The position numbers and the translations under genes were made by a program. DNA of 64,000 nt from VAZQ01 sp963744275 (GTDB taxonomy: Bacteria > Pseudomonadota > Alphaproteobacteria > Rhizobiales > Xanthobacteraceae), in contig CAVUSX010000025.1 in the NCBI GenBank assembly GCA_963744275.1, positions 310,001 through 374,000 of the forward strand. The letters are read 5' to 3'. Numbering within the stretch: position 1 is the stretch's first letter; every line of letters starts with the position of its first letter. The notes under the pieces are model-generated. The model had not been told where the DNA came from and did no database searches. It worked only from the letters and a program-made list of their open reading frames with translations. Below, piece after piece: positions 1-8,356 of this stretch.

Positions 1-1825
1 TGGTGTCCTCGGTGATGTCGCTCGAGCCGCGCGGCTGCTCGCCCACGCGCGAATAGACGGTCTTGAGGCCGGCGAAAGTCAGCACGCGCTGCTCGACCGC
101 GGCGACCACGCGGTCCTTCTCGTCGAGCGAAAGATTGCCGCGGCCATGCACGATGGCCAAGCCATAGTCGGGCTCGACGCTGGGAAAGAACTCGACCCCG
201 CTCCCGAACTTGCCGTAGCTCCACGTCACCGCCACCAGCAGGGCGAGCGCCAACCCCAGCGTGGCGCCGGGACGGCCGACCGCCAGCCGCACCGTGCGCA
301 TGTAGAGGCCGTCGCGCTTGGCGCCCGCATCATTCGACGCCTTTTGCGGCACCGCCGCCGCCCGGCCGAGCAATGCGCCCAGCGTCGGGGTGAAGAACAG
401 CGCCACCGCCAGCGAAGCCGACAGCGTCGCGATCAAGGTGATCGGAAGGTACTTCATGAACTCGCCCACGACGCCGGGCCAGAACAAGAGCGGCGAGAAG
501 GCCGCGATGCGGGTCGCGGTGGCGGCGATCACCGGCCCCGACATGCGCTTGGCGGCGAGCGCATAGGCCGCCTTCGGGTCCATGCCCTCCGACATCCGCC
601 GCTCGGCGAACTCGGACACGATGATGGCGTCGTCGACCAGCATGCCGACCGCCAGGATGAGCGAGAACAACACCACGATGTTCACGGTGAGCCCGGCGAG
701 CTGCAGCCCGAGCACGCCGGCGAGGAACGAGGCCGGAATGGCGATGCCGATGAACAGCGAAGCCCGGAAGCCGAGCGCGAACAGGATCACCACCACCACC
801 AGGATGACGCCGGTCAGCACCGAGTTCTGCAGATCGGCCAGCATCTGGCGGATCATCTTCGACTTGTCCTGCGTGAAGGTGACATGCACGGCGCCCGGCC
901 AGGTCTTCTGCAGGGCCGCGACGGTCGCCTTCACGGCATCGACGGTCTCGATCAGATTGGCGCCGGTGCGCTTGGACACCTCGATCGTCATGGCGGGCTT
1001 GCCGTTGACGCGCGTCACCGACGTGGCGTCCTTGAAGGTCGGCTTGATCTCGGCCAGGTCGCCGAGCGTCACCGCGGCGCCCGCGGTCGCCACCACCGGC
1101 ACCTTGAGGGCGTCCTGCGGATGCTCGATCAGGCTCGGCACCTTGACGGCGAAGCGGCCGGTCTCGCCCTCGAGCGCGCCGGCCGCGATCAGGCTGTTGT
1201 AGGAGGAGAAGCCGGTGATGAACTGATCGAGCGAGACCCCGTAGCTCTTCATCAGCATGGGCTCGGCGATGATCTCGACCGCCTCGTCGCGCGCGCCGCG
1301 CAGCTCGGCCGACAGCACGCCCGGCGCCTGCTCGATCGCATTCTTGGCGGTGCGGGCGACGTGCAGCAGCGTGCGCTCCGGCACGTCGCCCGAGAGCGCC
1401 ACCACCAGCACCGGATAGAGCGAAAGATTGACCTCCAGCACCTGCGGCTCGTCCACGTCCTTGGGCAGGTCGTGCTTGGCCTGGTCGACCTTGGCGCGCA
1501 CGTCGGCGAGCGCCGACTTGGAATCGAAGCCGGCCTCGAACTCGAGCAGCACGAAGCCGCCGCCCTCGAACGCGGTCGAGCGCATCTCCTTCACGTTGCC
1601 GACCGACTTGAGCTGGGTCTCGACCGGCCGCAGCAAGAGCCGCTCGGAATCCTCCGGGCTGATGCCGCGCTGCGACAGCTGGACGTAGATGATCGGCACC
1701 CGCACGTCCGGCTCGGCCTCCTTCGGTATGGTCACATAGGCCACCATGCCGGCGCACAACAGGAAGATCAGCGTCGCGATCGTGAGCCGCGCATGGTCGA
1801 TGGCATAGTCGATGAGTGAGGACAT
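1..1825 (-). CDS. RND efflux permease (AcrB/HAE1 family), C-terminus beyond window
   Basis: Inner-membrane proton-driven pump subunit that would pair with the adaptor at 2004-3098. The frame reads from ATG 1825 to the window edge without a stop, giving 608 residues. The N-terminus has the usual first helix (IDYAIDHARLTIATLIFLLC). The porter region follows, then transmembrane helices 2-6 around residues 340-480. The family motif GMLVDDAIIVSEFAERRMSE lies near residue 400. It carries the TM4 Asp pair (VDD) that relays protons in this family. Only about 60% of the usual 1,000-1,050 residues is present because the window ends. It is probably the last gene of a tetR-adaptor-permease operon, separated from the adaptor by 178 bp that hold a repeat. 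Substrate unknown. Confidence 0.9.
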   Translation of the reverse strand, partial: MSSLIDYAIDHARLTIATLIFLLCAGMVAYVTIPKEAEPDVRVPIIYVQLSQRGISPEDSERLLLRPVETQLKSVGNVKEMRSTAFEGGGFVLLEFEAGFDSKSALADVRAKVDQAKHDLPKDVDEPQVLEVNLSLYPVLVVALSGDVPERTLLHVARTAKNAIEQAPGVLSAELRGARDEAVEIIAEPMLMKSYGVSLDQFITGFSSYNSLIAAGALEGETGRFAVKVPSLIEHPQDALKVPVVATAGAAVTLGDLAEIKPTFKDATSVTRVNGKPAMTIEVSKRTGANLIETVDAVKATVAALQKTWPGAVHVTFTQDKSKMIRQMLADLQNSVLTGVILVVVVILFALGFRASLFIGIAIPASFLAGVLGLQLAGLTVNIVVLFSLILAVGMLVDDAIIVSEFAERRMSEGMDPKAAYALAAKRMSGPVIAATATRIAAFSPLLFWPGVVGEFMKYLPITLIATLSASLAVALFFTPTLGALLGRAAAVPQKASNDAGAKRDGLYMRTVRLAVGRPGATLGLALALLVAVTWSYGKFGSGVEFFPSVEPDYGLAIVHGRGNLSLDEKDRVVAAVEQRVLTFAGLKTVYSRVGEQPRGSSDITEDT

Positions 1826-1877
1826 CACTGAACTCTTGCTTTCGACCGCCGCCGTCGCGTGTCGCTGGGCGGTGCCG

Positions 1878-1955
1878 CATTCTCCACCTCTCCCCGCGTG
1901 CGGGGAGAGGTCGGCGCGCAGCGCCGGGTGAGGGGGCCTCTCCGCGAGTTCTGAG
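1878..1955. repeat. Intergenic palindromic repeat, family E (copy 1)
   Basis: Two nested hairpins: CCTCTCCCCGC/GCGGGGAGAGG, then GGCGC/GCGCC followed by GGGTGAGGGGG. The same unit, with matching flanks (cattctccac on the left, tccgcgag...tctgagc on the right), recurs at 11523-11606 and inverted at 11684-11758. It lies between the adaptor and permease genes of one operon, so transcripts would carry it as a stable hairpin. Confidence 0.8.
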
Positions 1956-2003
1956 CTTGGTTTCGTCATGCGCGATGGCCGTAGCAAGTCGGGCGGCGGC
2001 CGT

Positions 2004-3098
2004 TCATCGGCTGGCCGAATATTGCGCGGCCGGAACCGCCTCGACGTGCTGGCCTTCGCGCACGAAGTCCTGTCCCTGCACGATCACGCGTCCGCCGTCC
2101 GGAATGCCGCCGACCCACATGGCGGTCTGCTCGTCCTCGATGACATTGACCGGCAGGAAGCCGACCATGCCGTCGGGATCGACGGTGCGCACGCCGAGAT
2201 CGCCGGTCGATGAGAACGTGAGCGCCGAGCGCGGCACGCTGGTCGCCGGGATGGGGGCGAGCGGGATGGTCACGTCGGCGCTGATCCCGTCCGGAATGGC
2301 GCCGTCGGCATTGGGCAGCTCGATCTCGAGCCGATAGGTGCGGGTGGTCTGGCTCGCGGTCTTGGAGACGAACCGCACCTTGCCGCTTAAGGTCACGCCG
2401 GTGATGAGCCGCACCTGCGCGCTGTCGCCGACCGCGAGGCCCGCGAGCCTGCGCTCCGACACCTCGACCACCGCCAGCATCGGATCGAGCGCCACGATGG
2501 TGCAGATGTCCGCGCCCGCCATGGAGAACGCCGCCTTGCCGACCTCCACCATGGTGTCGCTCACCACGCCGGCCCAGGGCGCGCGCACGATGCCGCGATC
2601 GAGCTCGGCTTCGGCGGAGGCGAGCGCCGCTTTCGAGGCGTCGAGCTGCGACTGCAGGTTGACCAGGTCGAGCTTCGGATTGGCGCCGCTCGCGATCAGG
2701 GGCCGCTTGGCATCGAGCTCGGCCTGGCGCTGCATCACCAGCGATCTCGCCTGGGCGACCTGCGATTGGCGCGCCTCGTCGGACAGGATCGCGATGATGT
2801 CGCCCGCCTTGACCGCGCTGCCGCGGCGGACCCGCAGCTCGGTCAGGACCCCGCCGGTGCGCGCCGTCAGGGTGACCCTGCGGTCGGCCTCGGTGCGGCC
2901 GGAGAGCACGAGCTTGCGGCTGTGCGGCACCAGGCTGGTCTCGGCGACGCCGACGCGGAACAGCTTGGCGCCCTCGGCCTCGCTGGTGCGAATGGCCGCG
3001 ACGCTTTCCGCGTTCTCGCGCGGCAGCAGGTGCCCGGACCAGATCCAGAGCGCGGCGGCCGCGACCAGGCCGAGCGCGGTGATGCGGCTGGCTTTCAT
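2004..3098 (-). CDS. RND efflux periplasmic adaptor (membrane fusion protein)
   Basis: 364 residues from ATG 3098. An N-terminal membrane anchor/signal (ITALGLVAAAALWIWSGHLL) is followed by a beta-barrel/lipoyl half (GRTEADRRVTLTARTGG, LRVRRGSAVKAGDIIAIL). A short alpha-hairpin rich in Q, A and E comes next (residues about 120-180), then the second lipoyl half (RGIVRAPWAGVVSDTMVEVG) and the C-terminal barrel. It links the inner-membrane pump to an outer-membrane channel. The start overlaps the tetR stop by 4 bp (ATGA), indicating translational coupling. Length and order fit the AcrA/HlyD family. No outer-membrane factor is encoded with this pump in the window. Confidence 0.9.
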   Translation of the reverse strand: MKASRITALGLVAAAALWIWSGHLLPRENAESVAAIRTSEAEGAKLFRVGVAETSLVPHSRKLVLSGRTEADRRVTLTARTGGVLTELRVRRGSAVKAGDIIAILSDEARQSQVAQARSLVMQRQAELDAKRPLIASGANPKLDLVNLQSQLDASKAALASAEAELDRGIVRAPWAGVVSDTMVEVGKAAFSMAGADICTIVALDPMLAVVEVSERRLAGLAVGDSAQVRLITGVTLSGKVRFVSKTASQTTRTYRLEIELPNADGAIPDGISADVTIPLAPIPATSVPRSALTFSSTGDLGVRTVDPDGMVGFLPVNVIEDEQTAMWVGGIPDGGRVIVQGQDFVREGQHVEAVPAAQYSASR

Positions 3099-3760
3099 TG
3101 TCCGCTTCCTTCTTTTTTGTGCTCCGCGACCCTCTCCGGCGAGCCGGGGAGGGAAGCGGTGGGGGCGGGCGGGTGCATGAGCAGGCACTGGACCATGTGC
3201 ATGACGTGCGGGAGCACGGCCTCGGCCTTGAAGGATGGATCGCAGGCGCGGCGCCACGACATGCCGTCGCCCAGCACCATCAGCATGGTGGCGGCGGCAT
3301 CGAGATCGACCTCGCCGGAAATCTCGCCGCGCCCGGCGGCCCGGCGCAGCATGTCGATGAGGCGGGTCTTGATGTCGCGCTCCAGCTCGGTCTGCAGCCG
3401 CGCCATCTCCGGGTTGCGGCGGCTCTCGGCCATGATCTCGGCGCAGAGATCGGCCTCGACCTCGGGACGCTCGACCAGGTGATAATGCGCGAGCGCCGCC
3501 AGCCCCTCGAAGAAGCCGGGCGCCCGGTCGACCGCCAGGAAGCTCTCGGCCGCCTCGGCGCGGTTGCGCTCGCAGATGCCGGCGATCAGGGCTTCCTTGG
3601 AGGGGAAATAGCGATAGAGGTTGCCGGGGCTCATCCCGGCTTGCGCGCAGATTTCCTGCATCGAGGCGCCGTGAAAGCCGGCGCGGGCAAAGCACCGCTG
3701 GGCGGCATCGAGAATCTCCAGCCGGCGGTCGGATTGCCGCTGGGCATTGGCGCGACGCAT
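3095..3760 (-). CDS. TetR/AcrR-family repressor of the adjacent RND pump
   Basis: 221 residues. The N-terminal helix-turn-helix spans residues about 15-55 (ILDAAQRCFARAGFHGASMQ, then AGMSPGNLYRYFPSKEALIA), a standard TetR DNA-binding domain. The C-terminal helical ligand domain (WRRACDPSF, MVQCLLMH) is typical of the larger TetR branch. It is the first gene of the tetR-adaptor-permease operon and overlaps the adaptor by 4 bp, so it probably represses its own operon. A 20-bp palindrome 38 bp upstream (3799-3818) is the likely operator. Its C-terminal 20 residues are polar and Pro/Gly-rich and may be poorly ordered. Confidence 0.9.
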   Translation of the reverse strand: MRRANAQRQSDRRLEILDAAQRCFARAGFHGASMQEICAQAGMSPGNLYRYFPSKEALIAGICERNRAEAAESFLAVDRAPGFFEGLAALAHYHLVERPEVEADLCAEIMAESRRNPEMARLQTELERDIKTRLIDMLRRAAGRGEISGEVDLDAAATMLMVLGDGMSWRRACDPSFKAEAVLPHVMHMVQCLLMHPPAPTASLPGSPERVAEHKKEGSGQ

Positions 3761-3798
3761 CTGGAAGCCCCCGTCCCCGACGTTGCAGTGCGATAAAT

Positions 3799-3818
3799 GA
3801 GAATGAACGTTCGCTCTC
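3799..3818. promoter_or_regulatory. Putative TetR operator upstream of the tetR-RND operon
   Basis: 20-bp palindrome with arms GAGA/TCTC around the perfect core GAACGTTC; only the two bases between core and arms break symmetry. TetR-family repressors commonly bind palindromes of this size near their own promoter. The position just upstream of the tetR start (3760) supports autoregulation. Confidence 0.6.
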
Positions 3819-3967
3819 GTTAGTGCCGAAAGCGGATTCTGTCAACACGGATGAGACGATAAAGGTGTGTCTGGGGTATACACTGGGCGAGCAGCACTTG
3901 ACTGTGCGAAGTTCATTCTGTTTGACGGATTCGCTGGTCGAGGCGACACTTGAGATTGAAGCAGGGG

Positions 3968-4509
3968 ATGGAAAACGGTTCCGTACAACTCAAGGTCTGT
4001 GGCAAATCTGATGCTGGAAGAAGCGCATCGGACTGGGCGCAGCATAACGAACTTGGCGCTGCAAAAGCTCTTGTACTTCGCTCACTCTCTCTTCCTAATT
4101 GAACACAAGCGGCCCCTCGTTGCCGGATACTTCGAGGCTTGGAAGCTTGGTCTGTGTATCTGCAGCATATCAAGCGTTCAAGGCCGCAGGCGATCAGCCG
4201 ATAACTTCCGCGCTCGACGCCAGAACCTGTTGACCGGCGAGGAGTTGGCAATTCCGCCGCCCAGTGACCTGATGTGCAAGGTACATTCAGCAAATCATGG
4301 CCTTTATGGTAAGCTTATTAGGGTGGTTGGTAGATATCGCGCACGCTAAGGGCGCGCGTGGTATACTATAGTGGCTCAGGGTACTACAGGTGTTGCAGTG
4401 GGGTTAGAATCTCGGATGAAGTGATTGTATGTAATTCAAGTACCACAAAGTTTCAGTCGGTATGTCATCAACATTTGGAGAGCTCGGTGAAAATACCATC
4501 TTTGTCTGA
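3968..4509 (+). pseudogene. Shattered Panacea-domain (SocA/GepA-like) antitoxin gene
   Basis: Pieces of one about 180-residue Panacea domain (DUF4065) lie in order but in different frames. They are: YNSRSVANLMLEEAHRTGRS and ITNLALQKLLYFAHS...FEAWKLG (3985-4155), AAYQAFKAAGDQPITSALDA (about 4160-4222), LLTGEELAIPPP (about 4228-4263), KLIRVV then HAKGA and WYTIVAQGTTGVAVGL (4312-4411), RISDEVI (about 4411-4431), and KYHKVSVGMSSTFGELGENT followed by IFV and a stop (4438-4509). At least five frameshifts are needed to join them, so no functional protein is made as read. Panacea proteins neutralise diverse small toxins in PanAT toxin-antitoxin pairs. No toxin gene is recognisable beside it. GC content here is well below that of both flanks, which suggests horizontal acquisition followed by decay. 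Confidence 0.8.
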
Positions 4510-4589
4510 AACAGATCTTGCGTGTATTGCGTAGCTTAACACGGATTAGAAGTGGAGAGCGCTGGAGCGCTTCTATTTTGGATAATCTC

Positions 4590-4766
4590 TATATAGTTAA
4601 GTTAGATAAGAAGGTAGGTAGTAGAGATATTGAATGTGTAAGTAGGTTTTTTTGGGTGTTGTAGTGAATTAAATATATAAAAATTGTTGAGATAATAAGA
4701 AAAGTATTATGGTAGAAAGATGAAGTATTTGTGAAATTAGAGTTGTAGAAGGATTTAAAGATGGAG
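4590..4766. other. 177-base tract with no cytosine on the + strand
   Basis: Every base from 4590 to 4766 is A, G or T. No open reading frame, palindrome or tandem repeat explains it. It directly follows the decayed Panacea gene and ends about 80 bp before the 3' end of the next tetR. The 80 bases before it (4510-4589) are AT-rich with few C. Transcribed left to right, the RNA could form no G-C pairs within the tract. No gene seen in 4510-4843. Confidence 0.85.
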
Positions 4767-4843
4767 CGTCGTAGGCCTGATGGGTGATTCTGTCAACCGA
4801 TCCATGCGGGACGGCTCTTGCGGCTCGCCCGACAGCCGACGCC

Positions 4844-5485
4844 CTACGGCGTCTTCACCAGCAACCCGTTGAGCACCAGATCCAGGTGGGCGTTGAAATA
4901 CGCCTTGAGGTCGAGCGGCTGCCTGGTGTCGTACATGATCAGCCACAGATCGACCAAGGCGATCGGGGCGATGATGACCTGCGGGCAATCGATGATCGCG
5001 CCGGAGCGGATTTCGCCGCGATCGATGCCGCGCTGGATCGCCTTCTTCAGCAAATCCAGGCAGGGCCGGTGGATCTCCTCGTAATAACGGTCGGCGAGCT
5101 CCGGAAAGCGCGGCGCCTCCGCGATCAGCATGCGCACCACCTCGCGCCGGCGGCGGTCCTCGACGATGTGCTGATAGATGAAGCTGAACTGCGCGCGCAG
5201 CAGGTCGGCGGTCGAGCCTTCGTGGCGCTCGAACATGTCGTGCACCGTGTCGAGCGTCGCCTTGGTGACCTCCCGCACCATGGAGATGAAGAGATGCTCC
5301 TTGCTCTCGAAATAGACGTAGATGGTGCCCTTGGTCACGCCCGCGCGCTCCGCCACCTGGTCGAGGGTGGCGGCCGCGTAGCCGCTGCGTGAGAATTCCG
5401 CGAAGGCGGCCTCCAGGATCTCCCCCGGACGCTCGGCCTTGCGGCGGCGTCTGGTTTCCGGGGCGGTAGCGATCATATCTGTCAT
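4844..5485 (-). CDS. TetR/AcrR-family repressor divergent from the NodT-RND operon
   Basis: 213 residues. The DNA-binding domain occupies residues about 15-65 (EILEAAFAEFSRSGYAAATL, AGVTKGTIYVYFESKEHLF). The C-terminal domain (residues 80-210) matches the AcrR type with TetR_C_11-like features (MLIAEAPRFPELADRYYEE). It is divergently transcribed from the outer-membrane factor gene, and the 90-bp spacer holds a near-perfect palindrome over the promoter. It is therefore very likely the local repressor of that pump. ATG 5485 was chosen because the conserved domain begins 15 residues in and no better upstream start exists. Confidence 0.9.
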   Translation of the reverse strand: MTDMIATAPETRRRRKAERPGEILEAAFAEFSRSGYAAATLDQVAERAGVTKGTIYVYFESKEHLFISMVREVTKATLDTVHDMFERHEGSTADLLRAQFSFIYQHIVEDRRRREVVRMLIAEAPRFPELADRYYEEIHRPCLDLLKKAIQRGIDRGEIRSGAIIDCPQVIIAPIALVDLWLIMYDTRQPLDLKAYFNAHLDLVLNGLLVKTP

Positions 5486-5523
5486 GCGCGGGCGCGTGCT
5501 CCACAGACGAATTGAGACTGTTA

Positions 5524-5553
5524 TTGACTAACCGGATAGTAAATAAATATTAT
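5524..5553 (+). promoter_or_regulatory. Promoter with overlapping TetR operator for the NodT-RND operon
   Basis: A -35-like TTGACT (5524-5529) and a -10-like TATTAT (5548-5553) are 18 bp apart. The palindrome ACTAACCGGATAGT (5527-5540) overlaps the -35 and spacer; reversed it reads ACTATCCGGTTAGT, so only two central-flank bases differ. A repressor bound here would block RNA polymerase directly. The -10 box covers the ATG at 5552, so that ATG cannot be the start, which supports GTG 5576. Confidence 0.65.
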
Positions 5554-5575
5554 GGTTTTGTTAAGAGGTGCACAA

Positions 5576-7213
5576 GTGTCAAACAGGTTTCGCGTACAAG
5601 ACCGCCCGCGTGGCGGCCAAGACCGTCCGCATGGCGGCGCTTTCGGCTCTCGTGCATCGGTTCCCGGTGCGGCGCTTGCGCTCCCGACTCTCGCGCTGAT
5701 GCTGCTCGCCGGCTGCGCGGTCGGTCCTGATTTCCTGGCGCCCTCGGCGCCCCCGTTCGCCGACTTTACGGCGGGCGCGCGGCTGCCGGCGACGGAATCC
5801 TCGGCCGTGGCCGACGGCGAGGCGCAGAAGTTTCTCAAGGGCCGCGACATTCCGGGCGAATGGTGGAAGGTCTTTCATTCGCGCCAGCTCGATGAGCTGG
5901 TGAGCGCCGCCATCGCGGCCAATCCGAGCCTGCAGGCCGCGCAGGCGACGCTCTGGCAGGCGCAGGAGAATCTCTACGCCCAGGCCGGCGTGCTGTTGCC
6001 CAATGTCGATGCCAACAGCTCGGCCACCCGCCAGCAGTTCTCGCCCGCGACCTTCGGCCAGGCCGGCTCGCCGAGCATTTTCAATCTCTTCCAGGCGACC
6101 GTGAATGTCTCCTATTCGCCCGACGTGTTCGGCGGCAAGCGGCGGCTGATCGAAGGCACCGCCGCGCAGGCCGAGTACCAGCGCTTCGAGCTCGAGGCGA
6201 CCTACCTGACGCTGACCGCCAACGTGGTGACGGCCGCGATCCAGGAGGTCTCGCTGCGCGGCCAGATCGAGGCCACGCAGGAGATCATCAAGGCGGAAAC
6301 CGATCAGCTCGGCCTCATTCAGCAGCAGTTCGATCTCGGCAGCGTCGCCAAGACCGACGTGCTGGCGCAGGAATCCGAGCTGGCGCAAACGCAGGCCACC
6401 TTGCCGACGCTGGAGAAGCAGCTGGCGCAGCAGCGGCATCTGCTGCTGGCGCTGACCGGCCGCTTTCCGAACCAGGACCGCCGCGCCGCCTTGACGCTCG
6501 CGGCCCTGCACCTGCCCACCAGCCTGCCGGTCAGCCTGCCGTCGCGGCTGGCGGAGCAGCGCCCCGACATCCGCGCCGCGGAGGCGCAGCTGCATCAGGC
6601 CAGCGCCCAGATCGGCGTCGCCACCGCCAACCGGCTGCCGCAATTCAACCTGACCGGCGACTATGGCAGCGCCGCGCTGGCGCCTTCGGCGCTGTTCACG
6701 CCCGCCTCCATCATCTGGAGCCTCGCCGCCAGCGGCACGCAGCCCATCTTGCATGGCGGCACGCTCCTGCATCAGCAACGCGCCGCGGAAGCCGCCTTCG
6801 AAGCCTCGGCCGCGCAATACCGCAACACGGTGCTGGCCGCCTTCCAGAACGTCGCCGACGTGCTGCGCGCCTTGCAGACCGACGCCGCCGCCCTCAAGGC
6901 CCAGCAGCGCGCCGCGCAGGCGGCCTCCGACAGCCTCGATCTCACCAAGAGCCAATACCGCCTCGGCTCCATCCCGTATGTGAACCTGCTCAATGCGCAG
7001 CGCACCTACCAGCAGGCCCGGCTCAACCTGGTGCAGGCGCAGGCGGCGCGGCTCGCCGACACCGCCGCCCTCTACCAGGCGCTCGGCGGCGGCTGGTGGA
7101 ACCGGGTCGACCTCAAGCCCGATCCGCTGACCCCGGAGGCCGGCTTCATCGATGCGGTGGTCGAGACCGTCACGGCGCCGCCGCCGGCACCGCTGCGGGC
7201 CGGAAACCGCTGA
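5576..7213 (+). CDS. Outer-membrane efflux lipoprotein, NodT/OprM family
   Basis: 545 residues from GTG 5576, which has AGAGG 7 bases upstream; an in-frame ATG at 5552 lies inside the -10 box. A lipoprotein signal ends in LMLLAGC, with the lipidated Cys near residue 46. It is followed by the family's start VGPDFLAPS. Two OEP repeats of coiled-coil plus beta-barrel cover residues about 110-300 and 320-500 (LPNVDANSSATRQQFSP; RLPQFNLTGDYGSAAL). The conserved RPDIRAAEAQLHQASAQIG is present. It forms the trimeric outer-membrane exit duct for the adaptor and permease downstream. Its stop overlaps the adaptor start by one base (TGATG). First gene of the three-gene operon. Confidence 0.93.
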   Translation: MSNRFRVQDRPRGGQDRPHGGAFGSRASVPGAALALPTLALMLLAGCAVGPDFLAPSAPPFADFTAGARLPATESSAVADGEAQKFLKGRDIPGEWWKVFHSRQLDELVSAAIAANPSLQAAQATLWQAQENLYAQAGVLLPNVDANSSATRQQFSPATFGQAGSPSIFNLFQATVNVSYSPDVFGGKRRLIEGTAAQAEYQRFELEATYLTLTANVVTAAIQEVSLRGQIEATQEIIKAETDQLGLIQQQFDLGSVAKTDVLAQESELAQTQATLPTLEKQLAQQRHLLLALTGRFPNQDRRAALTLAALHLPTSLPVSLPSRLAEQRPDIRAAEAQLHQASAQIGVATANRLPQFNLTGDYGSAALAPSALFTPASIIWSLAASGTQPILHGGTLLHQQRAAEAAFEASAAQYRNTVLAAFQNVADVLRALQTDAAALKAQQRAAQAASDSLDLTKSQYRLGSIPYVNLLNAQRTYQQARLNLVQAQAARLADTAALYQALGGGWWNRVDLKPDPLTPEAGFIDAVVETVTAPPPAPLRAGNR

Positions 7214-8344
7214 TGATCAAGCGCATGGTGATCATGCTGGTCGCGGTCGCGCTGGTGCTCGGCGGAATCTTCGGATTCCAGGCCTTCAAGGCCACCATGA
7301 TCAAGAAGTTCATGAGCCAGATGAGCGCGCCGCCGCAGACCGTGTCGACCGCCAAGGCCGCCTACGCCCCATGGCAATCCACCGTCCAGGCGGTCGGCAG
7401 CCTGCGCGCCGTCAAGGGCGCCGATCTCTCGCTCGAGGCCGCCGGCACGGTCGAATTCGATCACGTTCGAATCCGGCGACGACGTCGAAGCCGGCACGGT
7501 GCTGCTGAAGCTGCGCGCGGACGACGATGTGGCCAAGCTCGCATCCCTGCAGGCGACCGCGGCGCTCAACCACATCACCTACGACCGCGATCTCAAGCAG
7601 GCCAAGATCCAGGCGGTGAGCCAGGCGACGCTGGACACCGACGCCGCCAACCTCAAGAACGCCGAAGCCCAGGTGGCGGAGCAACAGGCGGTGCTCGACA
7701 AGAAGACGCTGCGCGCGCCGTTCGCCGGTCATCTCGGCATTCGCGCCGTCGATCTCGGGCAATACCTCGGCGCCGGCACCATGGTGGTCACCCTGCAGGC
7801 GCTCGACCCGATCTATCTCGATTTCTTCGTGCCGCAGCAGGCGGTCGATCAGGTGCGGCTGCATCAGTCCCTGGACGTGAAGGTCGACGCCTATCCCAAG
7901 GACGTGTTCAAGGGCGAGATCTCGGCGATCAATCCCCGCGTCGACTCCGGCAGCCGCAACGTCCAGGTGCGGGCGACCCTCAAGAACGCCGATCATCGGC
8001 TGCTGCCCGGCATGTACGCGACCCTCGACATCCAGGTCGGCCAGCCGGAGCGCTACATCACGCTGCCGCAGACCGCCATCACCTACTCACCCTACGGCGA
8101 CAGCGTCTATGTGGTGGACGACAAGGGCAGCGGCCCCGACGGCAAGCCGGTGCTGGTCGCGCGCCAGACCTTCGTCACCACCGGCGCCACCCGCGGCGAC
8201 CAGGTGGCGGCGCTGACCGGCGTCAAGGAGGGCGAGACCGTGGTGGTGGCGGGCCAGATCAAGCTGCACAACGGCTCCACGGTGCTGATCAACAATTCGA
8301 TCATGCCGACCGCCGATGCGGCGCCGCTGCCGGTCGATCGCTGA
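7213..8344 (+). CDS. RND efflux adaptor (MdtA/AcrA family), one frameshift
   Basis: Reads from ATG 7213 with a single membrane-anchor helix (MLVAVALVLGGIFGFQAF). It continues through TVSTAKAAYAPWQSTVQAVG to AAGTVEF near 7460, where the frame changes by +1. The protein then resumes at TFESGDDVEAGTVLLKLRAD and runs to 8344. Total length with one base removed is about 376 residues, normal for the family. Hairpin (residues 105-155) and barrel (FAGHLGIRAVDLGQYLGAGT; PRVDSGSRNVQVRATLKN) segments are intact. Because both halves are fully conserved, a consensus error at 7455-7465 is more likely than gene death. It joins the NodT duct to the permease at 8357. Confidence 0.88.
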
Positions 8345-8356
8345 GCGGGCGCGGCG

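Noticed and set aside
4590..4766. Diversity-generating retroelement template or variable region as the cause of the C-free tract
   Set aside because: Those systems mutate A, need a reverse transcriptase and a paired repeat; none is visible.
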